A stretch of 57,331 nt of DNA from NCBI GenBank assembly GCA_021774075.1, contig JAJFJK010000141.1, positions 1 through 57,331 on the forward strand. Reading direction: 5' to 3'. Positions 8,726 through 16,769 of this stretch are shown here, piece by piece. The notes below the pieces were generated by a model. The model was not told the origin of the DNA and made no database searches. It saw only the letters and a list, made by a program, of their open reading frames with translations. Origin of the DNA: Nitrosomonas sp. (GTDB lineage Bacteria > Pseudomonadota > Gammaproteobacteria > Burkholderiales > Nitrosomonadaceae). The first letter of the stretch is position 1; each line of letters begins with the position of its first letter. Made by a program: the position numbers and the translations under genes.

Positions 8726-8868
8726 GATTGTTTCTTTTTGTTTATATTAATAATCAGTGAATTATATGAGTTAGGTGTGATTTTTCAACATAGGTGGCTG
8801 GTTATTGGATATTTAATGTCGCCTGGATTCAAGTTTGAAGTGCCAGCTGTTTTAGGTTTTGATAAAAA

Positions 8869-8950
8869 TGAATAACAAGGCAAAATCACTTAGACAGTTA
8901 AAAGCGTCGCTTTGCTCCGTTTTGTCTGCCAGTTATTTGCGGCGTTGGGA
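8869..8950 (+). other. attC-like integron recombination site
   Basis: An imperfect palindrome runs from gaataacaaggcaaa to tttgcggcgttggg. The outer pairs AAC/GTT and GCAAA/TTTGC are complementary around a mismatched spacer, and an inner agac/gtct arm surrounds a loop with gcgtcgctttgctccg. This is the layout of an attC site (R''-L''...L'-R'). It precedes a lone cassette-like gene. There is no integrase gene in the window. It is an inference from fold and position. Confidence 0.45.
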
Positions 8951-8963
8951 GTCTTGAGCCACA

Positions 8964-9506
8964 ATGATTAGCGAATCGTCCTATTGGAAAAATTCTCTTC
9001 ACAAGCATGCTGAGATGCTCAATGAAAAACTTGATCAGCGCGTGTGGCGAGATAGTTCATTTTCGAAAGTTGAACAATCAGTGATGATGAGTTGTTACAT
9101 TGTGCGAAAGCTCGCTGAGTCAAAAAATATTACTGACGCAAAGTTTAAAATGCCGCTCAAGATGCGTTGTTTTGAAGCAACGGGCGAAACTGCGGATTTT
9201 CTGAATAATCACAAGATTGACTCTCTATATCATCTTGATGGCGGTAAGGATGTCATCAAGCCTCTGTCATATATTGCAAACCAACTCATTCATAGTTTTA
9301 TCTTTTCTCCAGTTTTTGAATCGGCCAGGAAAATTAAAGGCTTCGCATTCAATTCCGACCGCTCAAAAGGCAAGGAGCTCTATTTTCTAGAGCTGCGAAC
9401 ATTCGTTGAGGCATTGACGAAGTGTGCTGATTCATATATTTCTCGGGCATCGTATTTCAGACTTGAGAATGGAGAACTGGAGGTTGTGCTTGACGACGAT
9501 TTCTAA
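8964..9506 (+). CDS. Hypothetical protein, possible integron cassette gene
   Basis: This 180-residue protein was not recognised. It is soluble and mostly helical by eye, with no signal peptide or membrane segment. The N-terminal part (KHAEMLNEKLDQRVW, SVMMSCYIVRKLAE) and the HSFIFSPVFE block give a HEPN- or phage-defence-like impression, but no catalytic motif can be named. It begins 13 bp after the attC-like site and is followed by a repeated hairpin, so it may be a captured cassette. Codon use is more AT-rich than ubiE. Confidence 0.6.
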   Translation: MISESSYWKNSLHKHAEMLNEKLDQRVWRDSSFSKVEQSVMMSCYIVRKLAESKNITDAKFKMPLKMRCFEATGETADFLNNHKIDSLYHLDGGKDVIKPLSYIANQLIHSFIFSPVFESARKIKGFAFNSDRSKGKELYFLELRTFVEALTKCADSYISRASYFRLENGELEVVLDDDF

Positions 9507-9519
9507 CCCGTCAACACGT

Positions 9520-9546
9520 AGGTTGGGGAGAGGAACTAACCCCAAC
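9520..9546. repeat. REP-like hairpin (gttgggg/ccccaac)
   Basis: The stem ggttgggg/ccccaac encloses a short agaggaactaa loop just after the cassette-like gene. Hairpins of the form taggttgggg..ccccaaca recur in many proteobacterial genomes. There is only one copy in the window. Confidence 0.5.
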
Positions 9547-9623
9547 AAATACTGCACAAGCTAAAATACATAAAATGCGTAGATGGCACGACCTTTACGT
9601 ATTGAATTGTAAGGCCGACTATT

Positions 9624-9745
9624 AAACACTGAGACCACAGAGAAATCAAAATTTATAAGTTCATCATGAAGGTTTCGTTAGCCCGTAAGAATCAGGGCTG
9701 GTTTTCTCAAGACGAATGTCCGTGAACGCTGTGTTCTCAGTGTTT
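9624..9745. repeat. Inverted-repeat element with cactgag/ctcagtg ends
   Basis: The end sequence aaacactgagaccacagag (9624-9642) is matched at 17 of 19 positions by the inverted copy at 9727-9745. The 84 bp between have no coding potential. It is probably a small repeated palindromic element. Confidence 0.6.
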
Positions 9746-9917
9746 GCTTTTTTTGGTTTCTTCTTTAAATCCAGTTGACAGCACCCGCCACTCGGCACAA
9801 TTATTCCTTATAAAACAAGCATCATTTTCTCTGCAGAGTGACTTTTATCACACGCTTGTTTCAATTATCAATCTAAAGTAGCTTTGGGTTTATTGCCACA
9901 TAAGCAACTCACTTAAT

Positions 9918-9990
9918 CCGTCATTCCCGCATGTTCTTAGCGGGAATCCATTGATAGTCTGGATTCCCGCCAGAAGCACGCGGGAATGGC
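9918..9990. repeat. Palindromic intergenic repeat with cgtcattcccgc ends
   Basis: The sequence has ends gtcattcccgc and gcgggaatgg and an internal inverted pair cgggaatcca/tggattcccg. This is the widely dispersed gcgggaat-type palindrome found in many proteobacteria. It ends about 25 bp before the GGDEF reading frame and may have removed that gene's original 5' end. Confidence 0.7.
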
Positions 9991-10013
9991 GAAACTTGTT
10001 ACATTAAGCGTGA

Positions 10014-10988
10014 TTGGCCATCGCTGCTATCTTGCTCATACTATTTCCTATGTACTCGGTGAGTTATGAGAAACGATTTTCTGAACGACTCGTGTCTGAG
10101 CTTGAGTTATTGCGTATTAATGAAGCGCGTTTACGCACGATGATTGAAAATGCGCCAGATGCTTTTATTGTACATGATGATAAGGGTCGACTGGTTGATG
10201 CCAATAAGGTGGCTTGCAATCAGCTGGGTTATACCCGCGAAGAACTTTTGTCCATCACTGTATTTGATATTGAAGCTAATGTTGATGTAGAAGGTCTTTT
10301 AATAGTGGTATGGCCTTCATTGGTCAGCGGTGAGGGCCGTACGATCAATGGTGTTCATGTTCGCAAAGATGGCAGTGAGTTCCCGGTCGAAGTCAATATT
10401 ACGGGCATAATGGATCATGGTGAGAAATATATTTTTGCATTAGCACGTGATGTTACTGAAACAGAGAAACTAAAGGCGTATCTATCAAAACTTGCTATGA
10501 CGGATGAGCTGACTGGTTTATACAATCGTCGGGCATTCATTTCCACTTTGGACAAAGAATTAACCAGGTCCAGAAGAAGTAATGTTGATTTGTCAATACT
10601 TATGGTTGATATTGATTTTTTCAAAAAAATTAATGATCAGTATGGACACCTTGTTGGCGATTTGGCAATTCAATATTTCGCACAAATTGCGAAAAATATG
10701 ATTAGAAACGAGGATACCGTTGGGCGACTTGGCGGCGAAGAGTTTTTGATTCTGCTGCCTAACACAGCCATTAATGAAGCACTTAGCATTGCTGAAAAAC
10801 TGAGGAAAACTATAGAAAATAGTTGTGTTGAACATGATGACCGAAAAATTCGTTTCACCATAAGCGTTGGTGTGGCAATTCTTGATGATCAGGACATGAC
10901 GTCAGCAACGCTGATAAATAATGCTGATCAGGCACTTTATAAGTCAAAGGAAAGCGGCAGAAACCAAGTCACGCGCTATAACGTATAA
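10014..10988 (+). CDS. PAS-GGDEF diguanylate cyclase, possibly 5'-truncated
   Basis: 324 residues: one N-terminal hydrophobic segment (1-16), a short coiled linker, a PAS domain (about 35-155, MIENAPDAFIVHD.. to ARDVTETEKL) and a GGDEF domain (about 160-320). The active site is GGEEF in VGRLGGEEFLILLP, with the c-di-GMP inhibitory RxxD (RNED) five residues before it, so cyclase activity with product inhibition is expected. The only available start is TTG at 10014, right after an in-frame stop, with no ribosome site. The protein starts inside what looks like the last transmembrane helix of a longer sensor, suggesting 5' loss next to the palindromic repeat. Confidence 0.85.
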   Translation: MAIAAILLILFPMYSVSYEKRFSERLVSELELLRINEARLRTMIENAPDAFIVHDDKGRLVDANKVACNQLGYTREELLSITVFDIEANVDVEGLLIVVWPSLVSGEGRTINGVHVRKDGSEFPVEVNITGIMDHGEKYIFALARDVTETEKLKAYLSKLAMTDELTGLYNRRAFISTLDKELTRSRRSNVDLSILMVDIDFFKKINDQYGHLVGDLAIQYFAQIAKNMIRNEDTVGRLGGEEFLILLPNTAINEALSIAEKLRKTIENSCVEHDDRKIRFTISVGVAILDDQDMTSATLINNADQALYKSKESGRNQVTRYNV

Positions 10989-11113
10989 CTTTGTGTTGCT
11001 CTCTAAGAACTATCAAACCCATTTATGGGCGACCCTGGAAGTTTCACCAGGGTCGCGTTATAACAACTTAAGAATTTCTTGCTCATTATTTTGTGTTGAG
11101 CATGAAATTTTGA

Positions 11114-11437
11114 TTATTCCTCTTCTTCCTCTTCTTCGTCGTCACCAGCAGCATCATCATCAGCTTCGTCGTCTTCATCAGCATCATCCGCTTCAGCTTC
11201 GTCTTCATCAGCATCGTCTTCTGCTGCTTCTGCTGCTTCTTCTGCTGCTTCGGCTTCTGCTGCAGCTTCTGCAGCAGCGGCAGCGGCAGCTTCAGCAGCT
11301 GCTTCCAGGTTTTCTTCAAGTTCACTCATTCCTTCGCGTTCATCCATGAACCCTGGTGGATACTGGCCTGGTTTTGGGTCACCACAAGCGGTAAGTGCAA
11401 AGGCTATAAGAATTGCAGCAATAAATGAAAATTTCAT
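11114..11437 (-). CDS. Small lipoprotein with Ala/Glu/Asp low-complexity tail
   Basis: A 107-residue protein. The first 18 residues form a lipoprotein signal peptide with lipobox LTAC, so Cys18 should be lipidated by Lgt and LspA. After a short Pro-rich linker, residues 45-107 consist almost entirely of Ala, Glu and Asp, ending in a Glu run, and would form a long helical and then strongly anionic, disordered tail. A ribosome site (AAGGAGA) precedes the ATG. The function is unknown; an outer-membrane or periplasmic cation buffer or spacer is conceivable. The complementary strand gives misleading Leu/Gln- or Lys/Gln-rich frames. Confidence 0.75.
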   Translation of the reverse strand: MKFSFIAAILIAFALTACGDPKPGQYPPGFMDEREGMSELEENLEAAAEAAAAAAAEAAAEAEAAEEAAEAAEDDADEDEAEADDADEDDEADDDAAGDDEEEEEEE

Positions 11438-11746
11438 TACAATCTCCTTGATATTTATAATAAAGTTTTAATGTTATTCTATGTTACGTGAAACTTATTC
11501 AGCTACAAGCCCCATCCCTGGTCAATAATCTTTTTCTGGAATTTAGCTAAATTCAACAGAGTAAAGCCATCTTTGGGAAATTAGGCGTTTAAATTCTAAA
11601 TTCCCAAATTGTTAGGTTATGTTTCCTGAAGAGAACAAGAATAAGTAAAAATACTTATTCTTACGTAAGCATAACATTTAAAAAATATAGTGGGGAAATT
11701 TTGACGCTATAAATGAATGCTGCGTTTTCTCAGACCTGGGAATTGT
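11438..11746. other. 309-bp gap without a gene
   Basis: AT-rich sequence between the lipoprotein gene and the ABC exporter. It must hold the promoter of the lipoprotein gene (reading left) and the 3' end of the exporter transcript. I see no strong hairpin or repeat. Confidence 0.5.
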
Positions 11747-13504
11747 TTACGTGAGCACATCATTTTCTTCCTGCTGCTGAAGCTCCCACATACGGGCGTA
11801 TACATTGTTCGCTATTAAGAGTTGATGATGATTGCCGCGCTCAATTATGCGGCCTTGATCCATCACCAAAATTTGATCTGCGTCGGCAATGGTGGAGAGG
11901 CGATGGGCGATGGTTAGAGTCGTGCGGTTGGTGGCAATGCGTTTTAATTCGGCCTGGATTAATTTTTCCGATTTTGAATCCAGGGCGGAAGTGGCTTCAT
12001 CAAAAATCAGAATTTCCGGGTTTTTCAGGATGGTGCGGGCAATGGCCACGCGTTGTTTTTCTCCGCCGGAAAGTTTTAAACCGCGTTCGCCGACAACGGT
12101 TTCATATTTTTCCGGCAGGCTTTCAATAAAGTCATGAATATGCGCTGATCTGGCTGCGGTAAACACTTCTTCCTGTGTGGCATCCGGATGACCATACGCG
12201 ATGTTGTAATAAATACTGTCGTTAAATAACACTGTATCTTGCGGGACAATACCCATGGCTGCGCGTAAGCTTTGTTGGGTGACATCGCGGATATCCTGAT
12301 TATTGATCAAAATATATCCCACTTGCACATCATAAAAACGAAATAGCAATCGCGCCAGCGTGGATTTCCCCGAACCACTTTGCCCAACCACAGCAATGTT
12401 CTTTCCGGCGGGAATGTCAAAACTAACATCAAACAAGATTTGACGATTGGATTCGTAACCAAAATTAACATGCTCAAAACGAATGGCGGGATGCTGCGCG
12501 TTGAGTGTTTTAGCGTTGGGGTCGTCTTGAATTTCTTTATTCTCGTCCAATAGTGAGAACATACGTTCCATGTCAGCCAGCGAGTGCCTGATCTCACGGT
12601 AGACAAAACCCAGAAAATGCAACGGCATATACAATTGCAGCATAAAAGCATTCACCAGCACCAGATCGCCCAGTGTCATGCTGCCTTCAATGACCCGTTC
12701 AGAAGCCAGCAACATCAATAGTGTGACGCCTATGGCGATAATGAGGCTTTGCCCAGCATTCAAGGACGCCAGTGATATTTGGTTGCGAACAGCGGCTTTT
12801 TCCCATGATTGCAGATGCTCATCGTAGCGCCGGGCTTCCCAGGTTTCATTGCCAAAGTATTTCACTGTTTCATAATTCAGCAGACTGTCGACTGCCTGGG
12901 TATTAGCTTTGGAGTCCATCGTATTCATGGTGCGGCGGAAAATCATGCGCCATTCGGTCACAATCAGCGTGAGCGTGATATAAGCTAACAAGGTGCAAAA
13001 AATGATAACCGAAAACCAAATGTCATATTTGCTGATGAGAATCGCCATGACCAAGCTAATTTCCAGCAACGTTGGCAGAATATTAAACAGCATGAAATTC
13101 ATCAGAAATGAAATGCCGCGTGAACCGCGTTCTATATCACGTGATACACCGCCGGTTTGTCTCTCCAGGTGAAAACGCAACGACAGTGTATGTAAATGGG
13201 AAAAGACTTTATTGGCAATGCGGCGAATAGCGCGTTGCGTGACCTTGGCAAAAACAGCGTCGCGCAATTCGCCGAACAAGGTGCTGCACAAGCGCAATAC
13301 ACCGTAACCGACGATAAAGAAAACCGGTAGAACTAGCATTGCGCGGGGTTGATCCAGAGCGTCAACAATTTCTTTTAGAGCCAATGGTACGGATACATTG
13401 GCGAGCTTTGCCAGAATCAATAATGACAAAGCCAGGATGACCCTGCCCTTGAACTCCCACAGATAAGGCACTAGGGATGCAATGGTTTTCCAATTTTGCG
13501 TAAT
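11747..13504 (-). CDS. ABC transporter, fused permease-ATPase (ATM1/HMT1-like), with probable AUU start
   Basis: An exporter half-transporter. A six-helix type-1 membrane domain (about 1-310) is followed by a nucleotide-binding domain with Walker A GQSGSGKSTLARLLF, signature LSGGEKQRVAIARTIL, Walker B ILIFDEATSALD and the switch His in TIAHRLSTI. It most resembles the ATM1/HMT1 subfamily, which exports glutathione-linked or sulfur-containing compounds. The first ATG/GTG candidate (GTG at 13471) lacks a ribosome site and truncates the usual N-terminus. An in-frame ATT at 13504, eight bases after AGGAGA, restores TQNWKTIASLVPYLW, giving 585 residues. It follows the Nramp-like gene closely and may share its transcript. 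Confidence 0.88.
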   Translation of the reverse strand: MTQNWKTIASLVPYLWEFKGRVILALSLLILAKLANVSVPLALKEIVDALDQPRAMLVLPVFFIVGYGVLRLCSTLFGELRDAVFAKVTQRAIRRIANKVFSHLHTLSLRFHLERQTGGVSRDIERGSRGISFLMNFMLFNILPTLLEISLVMAILISKYDIWFSVIIFCTLLAYITLTLIVTEWRMIFRRTMNTMDSKANTQAVDSLLNYETVKYFGNETWEARRYDEHLQSWEKAAVRNQISLASLNAGQSLIIAIGVTLLMLLASERVIEGSMTLGDLVLVNAFMLQLYMPLHFLGFVYREIRHSLADMERMFSLLDENKEIQDDPNAKTLNAQHPAIRFEHVNFGYESNRQILFDVSFDIPAGKNIAVVGQSGSGKSTLARLLFRFYDVQVGYILINNQDIRDVTQQSLRAAMGIVPQDTVLFNDSIYYNIAYGHPDATQEEVFTAARSAHIHDFIESLPEKYETVVGERGLKLSGGEKQRVAIARTILKNPEILIFDEATSALDSKSEKLIQAELKRIATNRTTLTIAHRLSTIADADQILVMDQGRIIERGNHHQLLIANNVYARMWELQQQEENDVLT

Positions 13505-13525
13505 GACTGGTGTCTCCTGATGCGG

Positions 13526-14809
13526 TTAAATCAAGAATAGATAACTGATCGAGCAGGCAATTAATGCAGTTAAGCTGAATATACACCAGATCAATACAGG
13601 TTTTCCGGGGTGGTGCTGGCTTGGAATATCTTTATCAAACATCGCCAGGGTATTTAATGTCGCCAAGATAGGCGCTGCAACAAAAGCTACAACCGTGGCA
13701 ACTTGTACCATGCCCACCATTGACGGCAGAAAAAAGAACAGAATTATCAATGTTCCGGCAATCGTAATGAGTAGCCAGATTAAGTAGGTTTTATCGTTGT
13801 CGCGATGCTTGATTTGCTCAGGAAAAATCAGTTCAAGCGATATGCCAATGGTGCGTGGAAAAGCATCCAGAAGTGTTAACGTCGTACTAAACATGGTTGT
13901 GAGCGCAGCAATGGCGACAATCGGAAAAGCCCAATCGCCAAGCGCCTGTTGATACATGCCAATTAACTGTCCGGCAAATGCCGCACCGCCAGCTTCAAAC
14001 GATTCTCCACTGCCGTACATAACTAACGCGCCCAATAATAGAAAGCATATGGCTAACAAGCCAGTGCCAAAGAATCCCACTCTGAAATCAAATAAAGCGG
14101 CTTTCATACTGGCAACCTTGCCTTCACTCTCGTTCTTGCTTTCCGACCAAATGGAATGCCACACGGAAATATCCATAGGCGCAGGCATCCAACCAAGAAA
14201 CGCCACCAGAAAGACCAAATGCACGGTGTCAGAGAAAGAGAAAAAAACGGTCGCCGATTCATAATGCCCCGGATTGTCAAACAACAGCATAATGACAGCA
14301 GCAACAGAGGTGATGGACAACACCAGAATAATGACCTTGACCAACCGATCCAACAACACATAATGCCCGCTGGCCAGCAACGTAAAACAGATCAGCAGCA
14401 ACAAGCTGCTAATAATAGCCGCCACCATTTGCGGTTCAAACCCACCCAGGCCTTGTAACCCAAAAATATGCGTGATTAACCCGGCAGTCACCACAGTCAC
14501 CGCAGCCTGAATAATAAACATGGTCGCAATCGTCATGGTCAGATAGACCCACACCGCCCATGTGCCAAGCTTTTTGTAGCCATGTAGAATATTTCTGCCG
14601 GTCGCTGCGGTATAACGTGGCCCAAATTCAAAAAATGGGTATTTGATCAAGTGAATAATCACAATAGCGATAATCAACTCAAACCCAAACATCCCGCCAG
14701 CACGCGTGGATTGCACTAAATGTGAAACACCCACTGCTGCACCGGCATATAGCAAACCCGGCCCTAAGCGTGCTAACAGGCCGTTATAAAATTTCTTTTG
14801 TCTCGTCAT
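13526..14809 (-). CDS. Nramp-superfamily transporter with non-canonical metal motifs
   Basis: 427 residues with about eleven hydrophobic segments. The opening LLARLGPGLLYAGAAVGVSH corresponds to helix 1 of Nramp transporters, but the metal-binding DPGN is missing (AAVGVSH occupies the region). The helix-6 MPH motif is replaced by MPAPMDISVW. Standard Mn/Fe import is therefore doubtful; such divergent members include transporters for Mg, Al or unknown solutes. It precedes the ABC exporter by about 20 bp on the same strand, so joint expression is likely. The ATG at 14809 gives a normal N-terminus. Confidence 0.85.
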   Translation of the reverse strand: MTRQKKFYNGLLARLGPGLLYAGAAVGVSHLVQSTRAGGMFGFELIIAIVIIHLIKYPFFEFGPRYTAATGRNILHGYKKLGTWAVWVYLTMTIATMFIIQAAVTVVTAGLITHIFGLQGLGGFEPQMVAAIISSLLLLICFTLLASGHYVLLDRLVKVIILVLSITSVAAVIMLLFDNPGHYESATVFFSFSDTVHLVFLVAFLGWMPAPMDISVWHSIWSESKNESEGKVASMKAALFDFRVGFFGTGLLAICFLLLGALVMYGSGESFEAGGAAFAGQLIGMYQQALGDWAFPIVAIAALTTMFSTTLTLLDAFPRTIGISLELIFPEQIKHRDNDKTYLIWLLITIAGTLIILFFFLPSMVGMVQVATVVAFVAAPILATLNTLAMFDKDIPSQHHPGKPVLIWCIFSLTALIACSISYLFLI

Positions 14810-15306
14810 TCGTAAATATCCTGCGTGCTTTAAGTAGTGCTAGTAATTTTTTGTTATGTTGCAGTAGGGTCGTATATTAACTCGCAGCAAGACAAAATAA
14901 CTAAGTTTGTTTTTCAATTTATTTTGATGTTGCAATCTTACAAAACTTTGGATGCTCTGAGAATCAGCATATGTCAAGTTGAAGGAGTACTAGCGAATTT
15001 AGATAATAAATGAAATGCCTTTTCTACGACAACAAACAGAATAGCTTACTACAGCTGGCTTATAGGTGACATGAAAATGAAGTGTGACTTTTAACACTGA
15101 ACATGATGTTCGATACCTTTATCCTGCTTCAGTACTTTGATGATTCATATATATTTGTAGTAATTATTTAACATGTAGGAATGTGTAGATTTAGTACTTT
15201 TAAAAGAGAAATGGTTTTTTGGGATGCAACCAATTAATATCAAATTAATTAGGGGTTGCTTGTACATAAACTATAGGTTTTATTAATTTTATCAATATGG
15301 CTAATC
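14810..15306. other. 497-bp AT-rich gap before the sigma-54 activator
   Basis: This gap holds the divergent upstream regions of the Nramp-like gene and the activator at 15307, plus a solo end of the 4865-5131 element. Short palindromes such as aattaat..attaatt occur near 15230-15252. I find no clear promoter hexamers or gene. Confidence 0.5.
14973..14992. repeat. Solo end of the 267-bp palindromic element
   Basis: The sequence tcaagttgaaggagtactag is identical to the right terminus of the element at 4865-5131. No matching opposite end is seen nearby, so this is a relic of excision or decay. Confidence 0.75.
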
Positions 15307-16731
15307 ATGGAATGCGATCATACTTGTAATGAGCAACCTAGACTTTGGTTTCAATATATTGGTGAGTGTAATACCTTGGTTGAAAAGGAAGTATCTAGTA
15401 GGCTTGAAGAATTAGCCGCTGTTTCTTTTAATAGCTTACCTTCGCCAAAATGTCTTCCAGGTCTTCTTGTGATCGATCAAAATAGGGCCGATGTGTATGA
15501 ATTTCTAAAGCATGTAACCAATATGGGCTGTCAACGTGTTTTAGTAATGATTGCTAATACATCTGGATTATACAGTGATGAAGTTTGGCAACTGATAAGG
15601 GCAGGTGCTACTGATGTTTTGTCATGGGAAGAATCATGCGATATCTGTAAGGTAATCAATGAAAAAATTGAGCGGTGGACAGCAGTTGATCGACTTTTAG
15701 AGTCGCCCCTGGTTAAAGATAACTTGGTAGGTGAAAGCACGATTTGGAAGGGTGTACTTAGACAGATTATAGAAGCGTCATGTTACACGGACGCTTCCAT
15801 TTTAATTCAAGGTGAAAGCGGCACAGGAAAAGAGTTAGTCGCAAGATTAATTCATACGATTGATAATCGTCATGACAAGGTTGATTTGGTTGTGCAAGAC
15901 TGCACAACTATTGTTCCGGAATTATCTGGGAGTGAGTTTTTCGGTCATGAGCGCGGTGCTTTTACAAGTGCAAATTCGAGTCGAAAAGGAGCGTTTGCAT
16001 TAGCTAATGGCGGAACATTATTTCTGGATGAAACAGGAGAGCTGCCTCTACTGTTACAGGCACAGTTATTACGGGTTATCCAGGAAGGAACCTTTAAAAA
16101 GGTTGGAGGAAATGAGTGGTTTAATACATGTTTTCGTTTAATCTGTGCGACCAATAAGAATCTTCTGCAAGAAATTGAGCAGGGTCAGTTTAGACAAGAT
16201 TTGTATTACCGGATTGCTGGTTGGGTTTGCACATTACCACCACTTCGGAACCGCCCATCTGACGTTTTACCATTGGTTGAACATTTTTTGAGGCAACATC
16301 GACCTGATAAGCCTTTTTTGAAACTTGATCAATCAGTTCGGCAGTACTTCCTGGAACGCAAATATCCCGGAAATATCAGGGAGTTAAGTAAATTGGTGGC
16401 CCATATTGTCCATCGACATGTGGGTGACGGGCCCATAACTGTAGGTGATATTCCAGAGGATGAAAGGCCTGTAGGCAATTCAGGTTCGATGAACTGGCGT
16501 AATGATAATTTTGATATTTGTGTACAGCAAGCTTTAACATCAGGCGTTGGTTTAAAAGAGATTGGCCGCCTGGCGGAAGACACCGCAGTTCGCTTGGCTA
16601 TTCAGGTAGAGCAGGGTAATCTCAAACGAGCGGCGCGTATTCTGGGTGTATCAGATCGCGCACTCCAATTACGCCGCGCTGCCAGTCGAAAGGGCCAAGA
16701 GGAAAAAAGTCGCTCAAATCTCAGTGGTTAG
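15307..16731 (+). CDS. Sigma-54-dependent transcriptional activator (AAA+, Fis-type HTH)
   Basis: 474 residues: a receiver-like N-terminal domain (about 1-125) without an obvious acidic phospho-acceptor set, then a sigma-54 AAA+ domain (about 135-375) with Walker A GESGTGKELVARLIH, Walker B GGTLFLDETGELP and the sensor/arginine region RLICATNKN..LYYRIAG, then a Fis-type helix-turn-helix (NLKRAARILGVSDRALQLRR, about 430-455). The loop that contacts sigma-54 reads GAFTSA instead of GAFTGA. The gene converges on the protease cluster and is the natural candidate regulator of the -24/-12 promoters at 20036 and 28875. The degenerate receiver resembles VpsR-like regulators, which can respond to small molecules rather than phosphorylation. 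Confidence 0.92.
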   Translation: MECDHTCNEQPRLWFQYIGECNTLVEKEVSSRLEELAAVSFNSLPSPKCLPGLLVIDQNRADVYEFLKHVTNMGCQRVLVMIANTSGLYSDEVWQLIRAGATDVLSWEESCDICKVINEKIERWTAVDRLLESPLVKDNLVGESTIWKGVLRQIIEASCYTDASILIQGESGTGKELVARLIHTIDNRHDKVDLVVQDCTTIVPELSGSEFFGHERGAFTSANSSRKGAFALANGGTLFLDETGELPLLLQAQLLRVIQEGTFKKVGGNEWFNTCFRLICATNKNLLQEIEQGQFRQDLYYRIAGWVCTLPPLRNRPSDVLPLVEHFLRQHRPDKPFLKLDQSVRQYFLERKYPGNIRELSKLVAHIVHRHVGDGPITVGDIPEDERPVGNSGSMNWRNDNFDICVQQALTSGVGLKEIGRLAEDTAVRLAIQVEQGNLKRAARILGVSDRALQLRRAASRKGQEEKSRSNLSG

Positions 16732-16769
16732 ATGTCAGCCGCGTCAGGTTGGATTTATTTGAGTGGCTG

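Noticed and set aside
10921..11349. Forward Leu/His/Gln-rich frame opposite the lipoprotein gene
   Set aside because: Low-complexity antisense of the Ala/Glu/Asp tail; the minus strand has a lipobox signal peptide and a ribosome site.
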